Below, piece after piece: positions 59,118 to 64,000 of a stretch of DNA of 64,000 nucleotides. Source of the DNA: DATKUA01 sp965602675 (GTDB taxonomy: Bacteria > Acidobacteriota > DATKUA01); assembly GCA_965602675.1 (NCBI GenBank), contig CBFCZO010000001.1, positions 1 through 64,000 of the forward strand, in the 5' to 3' direction. Numbering within the stretch: position 1 is the stretch's first letter; every line of letters starts with the position of its first letter. A model generated the notes under the pieces. That model was not told the DNA's origin and searched no databases. It worked only from the letters and a program-made list of their open reading frames with translations. The position numbers and the translations under genes were made by a program.

Positions 59118-60536
59118 CTATTCGCCGAGCAGCGATTCGTCTCCGTCGGCGAGCTGCCTGATCAACTCCGAGCGCAGGTAGTCGCTATTCTCGCGCACAT
59201 CGGCGTCGATTCGTTCCTTGTAAAGTGCGCGGCTGCGCTCGATATCGTCGTGCAGACGCGTCAAAATATCCGCGTTCTCCCGGCCTAGCTTCACCGTCTC
59301 CTCGTTATACAGCTTGATCTCGGAGATAATCAGTCGGGCAAAGCGGATGGCCTTCTCGTGTTTTTCACGCTCGTCGTCGGATAGCCCTGAGAGGTCGTAC
59401 TCCTCGACACTGAGGCCGCGGCTCTCAGGCACCAGGATATCCTCTTCTTCCTCGGGTTCGGTTGTCAACTCCTCGGGCTCGGCGGCAGCGGGCTGCGGCT
59501 CCTCGGCAGCTTCGATCTCCAGCTCTTCAACTGCTTCCACTGGCTCTTCAGCAACCTCGATCTCCAGTTCCTCACCGGCCTCCTCCGGCTCCTCGATCAC
59601 CTCGAATTCCGGCTCGGGCTCTTCCATTACTAGCGGAGCTTCGGGCTCGGGTTCCGCACTCACGGGCGGAGGCGCCGGGATCTCAACCTCGGGCTCGGCC
59701 ATGACCTCCCCATCGGCCTCGGGGACTACCTCGATTTCCGGCTCCTCTCCCTCTGGAGGCGACTCGATGTCCAGGAGTTCGAATTCCGGCTCCGCCTTTT
59801 CCTTCTCCTCTTCAACGGGTTCGGGCGGTTGGGCTTCGGGCACGGTGCTGCGCGGAACCCTGGTCGGCTGAGGCATGCGGATTTCGCCAAGCTTCTTTTT
59901 CAGCGGCAGGAGGTCGATGACGAAACCGGCGAAGCGAACGAGGATGGCTAGCGCATCCGGGTCAGCGATCCGGCCCTCTTCACCGCGGCCTTCGACCAGC
60001 ACCACAGCCTGCACCCGGCTGCGCACTGCCATTGGTATCGCCGCGATCTCGTCGGGCGGCTCCTGACCGAGGGCGCGGTAAATCGCCGGATCTCCAGGGG
60101 CGCCGGGGAAGGGAGCGATCAGCATCTGGGCCTCGCGCGCCGCTCGGGCCACAAGCGAGTCCTCGGGCAGATCCAATGGTATCTTTTTTGAGCCGAATTC
60201 CTCGCCTTCGCCCAGGCCGAGGCCAGGACCGGGCCAGGCTGTGACGCCCTCCCCTACAAGGATTATCAACGCACCCCCGCCTGCGAAAGCGTTAATCTCC
60301 TGCAGCATAGTGCCCAGCACTTCGCGTTGGCTGCTGCCTGCATCGATTGCGGAGAGACTGCGAGCCAGCTCGCTCGCAGGCGTACCCTCCGCGGCCGGCT
60401 CGGTCGGGGTGGTCGGGATGTATTCTTCGATGCCGCGTCGTAAAACGTCACGATCAATTCGCATTTGCTTCAGGCGAAGCCTGAGGTCTTCCTCGAGACC
60501 GTTTGCAATCCTGTCGATCAGGTCATCCCGATCCAT
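59118..60536 (-). CDS. GAF-like protein with long acidic Pro/Glu linker and C-terminal coiled coil
   Basis: The 472-residue protein has three parts. Residues ~50-215 look like a GAF-type domain (TMLQEINAFAGGGALIILV, MAVRSRVQAVVLVEG, PDALAILVRFAGFVIDLL). Residues ~225-385 are a low-complexity Glu/Pro/Ala/Val linker with very high acidic charge (EPEFEVIEEPEEAGEELEIE in part), expected to be disordered. The C-terminal ~90 residues are a charged helical segment (KAIRFARLIISEIKLYNEE, then ERSRALYKERIDADV). The C-terminal motif recurs with other N-terminal domains in deltaproteobacterial and acidobacterial proteins, as far as I recall. It is divergent from the CHAT gene, with 74 bases between. No enzyme motif is seen. 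Confidence 0.6.
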   Translation of the reverse strand: MDRDDLIDRIANGLEEDLRLRLKQMRIDRDVLRRGIEEYIPTTPTEPAAEGTPASELARSLSAIDAGSSQREVLGTMLQEINAFAGGGALIILVGEGVTAWPGPGLGLGEGEEFGSKKIPLDLPEDSLVARAAREAQMLIAPFPGAPGDPAIYRALGQEPPDEIAAIPMAVRSRVQAVVLVEGRGEEGRIADPDALAILVRFAGFVIDLLPLKKKLGEIRMPQPTRVPRSTVPEAQPPEPVEEEKEKAEPEFELLDIESPPEGEEPEIEVVPEADGEVMAEPEVEIPAPPPVSAEPEPEAPLVMEEPEPEFEVIEEPEEAGEELEIEVAEEPVEAVEELEIEAAEEPQPAAAEPEELTTEPEEEEDILVPESRGLSVEEYDLSGLSDDEREKHEKAIRFARLIISEIKLYNEETVKLGRENADILTRLHDDIERSRALYKERIDADVRENSDYLRSELIRQLADGDESLLGE

Positions 60537-60610
60537 CGGAGCCTCCTACAACCTGCGCGCAAACCGCGAGGTTCTTGACATTTGGGTTTCCGGGTCGCGA
60601 CTATTCTGCT

Positions 60611-61603
60611 ATGGCTCTTGCACCAGCGTCAAGTAAGGTAATTGTAGCAGCCGAGCTTTATCAGGATGATGACCGCATCTGGATCATTGTTGCTGATCCG
60701 AGGAACCCGGATTCGCCAATCCTCCGGCCGCTGAATATACCGTCCGACAAGCTTGACTTGGCTGCGAATCTGGTGCGCAGGTGCGAGCTCACTCCTTTGG
60801 CTTGTGAGATGCTCTCTGAGCTTTGCGCCCACATCGCCTCCGAGCTCTCTTCCATTGCCGAAGGTGCGGGTGCGCTGGTCGTTTCGCCTCACGGGCTGCT
60901 CCACATGCTTCCCTTGTGCACTGGTCGTGTCCCCGATGGCCGCTGCCTCGCCGAAGCTTTGCAGACGGTGGTGATGCCCTCCACCTCTTTCCTCTCGGTC
61001 CTCGCGACCGGGGAGCCGCACGTTTCAGTAAAGGGCGCCACTGTAATAAAGGGTCCGGAAACGGATTGCGGAGAAAGCATCGGGTTGGTGACCTCAGCCC
61101 TGGAAGAGGCGTTCTTGGAGAGCCGTCCGGAACTGCCCCTGAGCGTGGTCGACTATGCGCGAAAGCAGAAACCGGGGAGAATTGTCTTTGTGGCGGCACA
61201 CGGCAGACCGTCGGAACTTTTCCTTGCGGACCACAGGGGCTGGCCCGTCTGGGTTCCAGCCGAGCGGTTGGCTGAGGCGCTTGGACGTCCGGCGTTCGTT
61301 CATCTTGCCGTCTGCCGCTCTGCCATCTCGGATGTGGCCGATGACGAGGAACCTTTGGGTCTGGTCTGGCCTTTGCTGGCTAGTGGAACCCGGGCGGTGG
61401 CCAGCAGTTTGTGGGATGTCGAAGCAAAAGCGGCGGCGGCCTTCGCCCGCCGCCTGGTGGGCAGGATGCTGGAGGGGGCGCCCCTGGGCAGGGCATTCGG
61501 GCGTGCTCTGAGCGAGCAACGTAACGATCACAGTTTTACCGATTACAGAGACTGGGCCGGCTTTGTCCTGAACGGTGACTGGAGGGTGAGGCTCACTCGT
61601 TGA
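60611..61603 (+). CDS. CHAT-domain (caspase-like) protein
   Basis: The 330-residue protein has an N-terminal region of ~80 residues and a CHAT domain (about 85-325). CHAT proteases are clan CD cysteine peptidases related to caspases. The typical entry segment is ALVVSPHGLLHMLPL, and the catalytic dyad is visible as His197 (VFVAAHGRP) and Cys235 (HLAVCRSA). The C-terminal signature GLVWPLLASGTRAVASSLWDV and GRAFGRAL follows. Most CHAT proteins carry TPR repeats; this one does not. ATG at 60611 is preferred to an in-frame start at 60503, which lies inside the divergent gene. Its 3' end overlaps the partner gene of the sigma factor by 11 bases, a convergent arrangement. The substrate is unknown; the neighbours suggest the partner protein. 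Confidence 0.85.
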   Translation: MALAPASSKVIVAAELYQDDDRIWIIVADPRNPDSPILRPLNIPSDKLDLAANLVRRCELTPLACEMLSELCAHIASELSSIAEGAGALVVSPHGLLHMLPLCTGRVPDGRCLAEALQTVVMPSTSFLSVLATGEPHVSVKGATVIKGPETDCGESIGLVTSALEEAFLESRPELPLSVVDYARKQKPGRIVFVAAHGRPSELFLADHRGWPVWVPAERLAEALGRPAFVHLAVCRSAISDVADDEEPLGLVWPLLASGTRAVASSLWDVEAKAAAAFARRLVGRMLEGAPLGRAFGRALSEQRNDHSFTDYRDWAGFVLNGDWRVRLTR

Positions 61604-62375
61604 TCAGCTTCGGATCGATTTCGAGTAGATAGTAACCGAGAGGATCGACACCCTCGAATTCAACCAGGCAGAAAGTGCCCGAGTAGCTTCGTCTCGTGGG
61701 TTGGATCACTTCCCCCGAGTCTCGCAAAATAATCTCGGCTTGCTCGAAATCCTCTCGATCAACAGGGCAGTTGGCGATTTGCAGCTCCAACTTGCGGTCT
61801 CTTGGCGAGAAGGCTACTGCGCAGCGGATATTACCTTTGCTGATTATCGCCTCATCGACGAGACCTGCCTCGAACTGTTCGCCGAGCACCCGGCGCTCAG
61901 CCTGGGGTTTGATATCGTAATCGCACCCGGGGTGCCGCTCCTCGATACGCCAGCGGTACACTGTAGCCCCCAACGCCGCCAAAGGAACCCTGCCTTTTGC
62001 TCCGTTGTAGGCAATCCGCGGCTCTTTCAGTTCATCCGGAAGCTCTTCTTCCGCTTCTTCTTCCTTGAACTCGGCGGCAGCGCGGTACATCTCGTCAATC
62101 TGCTTGAACTGCCTCCAGAGCACATCGTCGATACAGAGAGCGGAGAGAATCTGGGCACGCTGGGGCATGGGAACCTTGCCGTTGTAGAAGTCGTCGAGCA
62201 GGTTGCGGTCGATGATCAAAAATGACTCATCGGCGGCGGCACCGGAGAGCAGCAGGATTTCCTCATTTAGGCGGCTGCGGAGAGTCTCATCACTACGGAT
62301 TCTCGCTACGAGCCGAACCAGCTCGCCTCCGCTGCCGCAATCCTCGATCAACAAATCCAGTTCATCTGGCGTCAA
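61593..62375 (-). CDS. Sigma-factor partner protein, possible anti-sigma factor
   Basis: The 260-residue protein is encoded directly downstream (12 bases) of the ECF sigma gene on the same strand. Its N-terminal ~95 residues resemble an anti-sigma layout: a helical region with LLDDFYNGKVPMPQRAQILSAL and VLWRQFKQIDEMY, like the lxxYldGxLxxxE motif, but without the zinc-binding HxxxCxxC of ZAS proteins. An acidic segment (FKEEEAEEELPDELKEP) follows, then a hydrophobic stretch (RVPLAALGATVYRW) that is too short and polar for a confident membrane helix. The last ~120 residues are beta-rich (RKLELQIANCPVD, EIILRDSGEVIQ, FCLVEFEGVDPLGYYLLEI). This could be a cytoplasmic anti-sigma factor or an adaptor. 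Function is inferred from position only. Confidence 0.55.
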   Translation of the reverse strand: MTPDELDLLIEDCGSGGELVRLVARIRSDETLRSRLNEEILLLSGAAADESFLIIDRNLLDDFYNGKVPMPQRAQILSALCIDDVLWRQFKQIDEMYRAAAEFKEEEAEEELPDELKEPRIAYNGAKGRVPLAALGATVYRWRIEERHPGCDYDIKPQAERRVLGEQFEAGLVDEAIISKGNIRCAVAFSPRDRKLELQIANCPVDREDFEQAEIILRDSGEVIQPTRRSYSGTFCLVEFEGVDPLGYYLLEIDPKLINE

Positions 62376-62387
62376 CGTTCGTTCTCC

Positions 62388-63023
62388 TCAGAGCAGCCTC
62401 TCGTTACCGAAGCGCTCCTTGAGGTCGCGCAACACAATTTGTCGGGCCTTTTCGGCTCTCTTGCGCGCCGTGTCTACTTTCAAGCCCAGGATCGAACCGA
62501 TGTCCCGCCATTTCATGAACTCCTGGTAGCGCAGGAGGAAAGGACGGCGGATTGCCTCATCGAGCCGTGCAATGCTGTCGCTGAAAGCCTCTCGCAACTG
62601 CTTGCCGAAGATCTCCTGTTCGGGGGAGAAGAGCGGCGCCTTGGCTCCCTTGCAGATCTCGAGCACCACAATTATGTTTTCGGAGCCATTGTAAAGCCGC
62701 ACTTCCTTCTCGTGTCGATGAAGGAAACTGAAGATTTCGTTCTTAGTGATCGTAATGATCCAAGACTTAATGTTGTGGCAATGCTTGATCCGCGCCAAAC
62801 CCTTCATGATTTTAAGGAAAATTTGGTTGAAGAGGTCCTGGCGCTGATCGTCGGGGATGTCAAATATACCCAGGAAATAATGAATGAGCCTGTGGTAACG
62901 CTTGTGAAGCTCCTCGGCAACCTTGTTCAGCCTCTGGGGTCCGCTCTCCGACAGCAGGGAATCGAAGAGTTTTTCTTCATCGTCGACGGTGGGCATCGAA
63001 CCCCGGCCTTTTTTCTCGTTCAT
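62388..63023 (-). CDS. ECF-type RNA polymerase sigma factor
   Basis: The 211-residue extracytoplasmic-function sigma factor lacks regions 1 and 3. Region 2 spans about 35-105 (YHRLIHYFLGIFDIPDDQRQ in part, DLFNQIFLKIMKGLARIK, KSWIITITKNEIFSFLHR), and region 4 about 150-205 (RPFLLRYQEFMKWRDIGSIL in part, TARKRAEKARQIVLRDL), a helix-turn-helix that reads the -35 element. A basic patch (HRHEKEVRLYNG) follows region 2. The partner gene starts 12 bases after it, the usual position for an anti-sigma. Its start context ATGAACGAG has AGGAAGATAT upstream. It would direct polymerase to a small set of promoters; possible targets include its own AT-rich upstream region. Confidence 0.88.
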   Translation of the reverse strand: MNEKKGRGSMPTVDDEEKLFDSLLSESGPQRLNKVAEELHKRYHRLIHYFLGIFDIPDDQRQDLFNQIFLKIMKGLARIKHCHNIKSWIITITKNEIFSFLHRHEKEVRLYNGSENIIVVLEICKGAKAPLFSPEQEIFGKQLREAFSDSIARLDEAIRRPFLLRYQEFMKWRDIGSILGLKVDTARKRAEKARQIVLRDLKERFGNERLL

Positions 63024-63189
63024 ATCTTCCTAGTGTCTTCGCTCCGCATCACTCGCGCGTGAATCCTGCGCCTCGTAGATTTTTCAATACATAATATGCT
63101 AATTGTTTTTAGTACCCACATTATCTTCGCCGAATATCGATAATGCAATGCATGAGAAATAAGCTCTTTGCTATGTTACGATACGCGGC
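63024..63189. other. Divergent AT-rich region between sigma factor and glycosyltransferase genes
   Basis: This 166-base gap is markedly more AT-rich than the surroundings (for example ATTTTTCAATACATAATATG) and probably holds promoters for both genes. I see TATTAT on the minus strand and GATAAT at 63139-63144 on the plus strand, but no good -35 partners, as could happen for ECF-dependent promoters. Confidence 0.35.
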
Positions 63190-64000
63190 GTGAGCGGTAA
63201 TCTGCGAATCGCGCTTGATATGCGCCCTGCGCTGAGCCGGGGCACCGGCGTCGGCACATTTGTGGAGCAGCTGGCTCTCGCCCTGGATGCGCTTGAGGGC
63301 GACCATTCTTTGGCCTTGTTTTCCAGTTCATCGAAGGACCGCTGGCCGGTGGACCGTCTAAGTGGAATGCGGAGAAGTGAACTGGTGGATCGCCGCTGGC
63401 CGGTGAGGCTGCTCAACTTTTTATGGAACAGGGTCGGCCGGCCACGGATCGAGCGCTTCGTCGGGCGCGTGGATATCGCTCATTCTCCGACCCCTTTACT
63501 AATGCCGAGCAGGGCTGCACGCGTGGTGACCATCCACGATCTCTATTTCCTGCGACGACCCGAGCACACACGCGCTGAAATCAGAAGGGATTACGCGCCG
63601 CTTGTGCGGCGCCATGTCAAAGCCGCCGATGCGGTGGTTGCCGTCTCCGAAGCCACCAAAACCGATGCGATCGAGCTGCTTGATCTGCCTGCGGAGAGGA
63701 TAGCGGTTTGCGGCGAGGATGCCGCCCCGATCTTCGATTTGCCGCCATCCGAGGAAGAAACGGCTTGGAGCATGCGTTTAGCGGCAGGCCCGTTTTTTCT
63801 TTTTGTGGGGACAATCGAGCCGCGCAAGAATCTTGCACCGCTGCTGCGCGCTTACGGCTCTCTGCAGGAACGCTACCAAGAGCTGCAACTCGTTATTGCC
63901 GGCGAGCGGGGGTGGGCATTCGATGATTTCGACGCCGAGCTCGACCGCCTGCCGAAACCTTCCCGCGTTGTCATCACCGGCTATCTAGACCGTCGATCGC
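63190..64000 (+). CDS. Glycosyltransferase family 4, truncated by window edge
   Basis: From GTG at 63190, an open frame of 270 codons runs off the end. The product starts SGNLRIALDMRPALSRGTG and shows GT4 features: VVTIHDLYFLRRPEH, a basic RRHVKAADAVVAVSEATK segment typical of the N-terminal domain, and GTIEPRKNL, the hallmark of the second domain's start, followed by LVIAGERGW. The C-terminal donor-binding half, including the E-x7-E motif, is outside the window. It is a cytoplasmic retaining glycosyltransferase. No ribosome binding site is clear. It diverges from the sigma factor gene and need not be related to it. Confidence 0.85.
   Translation, partial: MSGNLRIALDMRPALSRGTGVGTFVEQLALALDALEGDHSLALFSSSSKDRWPVDRLSGMRRSELVDRRWPVRLLNFLWNRVGRPRIERFVGRVDIAHSPTPLLMPSRAARVVTIHDLYFLRRPEHTRAEIRRDYAPLVRRHVKAADAVVAVSEATKTDAIELLDLPAERIAVCGEDAAPIFDLPPSEEETAWSMRLAAGPFFLFVGTIEPRKNLAPLLRAYGSLQERYQELQLVIAGERGWAFDDFDAELDRLPKPSRVVITGYLDRRS

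Noticed and set aside
57868..59181. A 437-codon open frame on the plus strand opposite the aminotransferase
   Set aside because: It is antisense to clear coding sequence and shows no domain or ribosome binding site.
60611..63023. Assigning the CHAT/sigma genes to a type III-E CRISPR (Craspase) locus
   Set aside because: There is no gRAMP effector, Cas gene or repeat array in the window, and the CHAT protein has no TPR region.
1..64000. tRNA, rRNA, CRISPR array, insertion sequence or prophage
   Set aside because: No cloverleaf, rRNA segment, spaced direct repeats, transposase, integrase or structural phage gene was recognised in any gap or frame.

Overview
The window is a GC-rich stretch of chromosome from a diderm bacterium. 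Outer-membrane lifestyle is indicated by an apolipoprotein N-acyltransferase (lnt), a lipobox protein, many signal peptides, a SPOR-domain protein and an O-antigen-ligase-like gene. Coding density is high, both strands are used, and no gap exceeds about 300 bases. The mixture (mreBCD-mrdA-rodA followed by a B12-binding/radical SAM protein and Rng; tandem beta-lactamase-fold serine hydrolases; a CHAT/sigma-factor cluster; an acidic-linker GAF-like protein) would fit Acidobacteriota or a related uncultivated lineage, but that is inference. No rRNA, tRNA, CRISPR array, insertion sequence, integrase or phage gene was found.

Layout. 1-5.8 kb: a truncated secreted protein, an M1-aminopeptidase-like protein that has lost its metal-binding histidines, a MOSC protein and two tandem secreted Sel1-repeat proteins. 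5.8-8.8 kb (minus): gltX-rlmB-clpP. 8.9-13.8 kb: an OPT transporter, a glycosidase-like lipoprotein and an orphan FliL-like protein. 13.8-16.3 kb: a two-gene ABC exporter and comF. 16.3-29.9 kb: a long plus-strand run built around cell elongation: FecR/FN3-like protein, mreB, mreC, mreD, mrdA (PBP2), rodA, a radical SAM fusion protein, rng, a GT4 glycosyltransferase and a SpoIIM-like membrane protein. 29.9-37.7 kb (minus): a fused NapH/NapG-like polyferredoxin, a Tat-exported DUF362 protein, aroK, a large/small/large NSS symporter set containing a 46-residue MetS-like subunit, and a PilZ protein. 37.8-47.4 kb (plus): O-antigen ligase-like protein, glycosyltransferase, a DUF4339 membrane protein, SPOR protein, lnt, prfB with its programmed frameshift, a small membrane protein and an ABC-F ATPase. 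47.5-53 kb: a secreted protein of unknown function behind a near-consensus promoter, and two tandem DUF3471-type serine hydrolases. 53-55.6 kb: DHH phosphoesterase, DinB-like protein and two small secreted proteins. 55.7-60.5 kb (minus): GAF-like/acidic-linker protein, an aminotransferase gene broken by two in-frame stops, yebC, ruvC, ruvA and an FmdB zinc ribbon. 60.6-64 kb: a CHAT protease-like gene convergent with an ECF sigma factor and its partner gene, then a truncated glycosyltransferase.

The strongest candidate for an unusual system is the CHAT / sigma factor / partner cluster at 60.6-63.0 kb. It could be a protease-gated sigma switch. The enzyme residues are visible, but the link between the genes is inferred only from proximity. 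Other points worth checking are the double-stop aminotransferase, the histidine-less M1 protein, the NapH-NapG fusion with an acidic repeated insert, the NSS-MetS-NSS arrangement and the FliL-like protein with no flagellar neighbours. Start sites were adjusted where a ribosome binding site, promoter or family length favoured an internal codon; these cases are noted in the entries.
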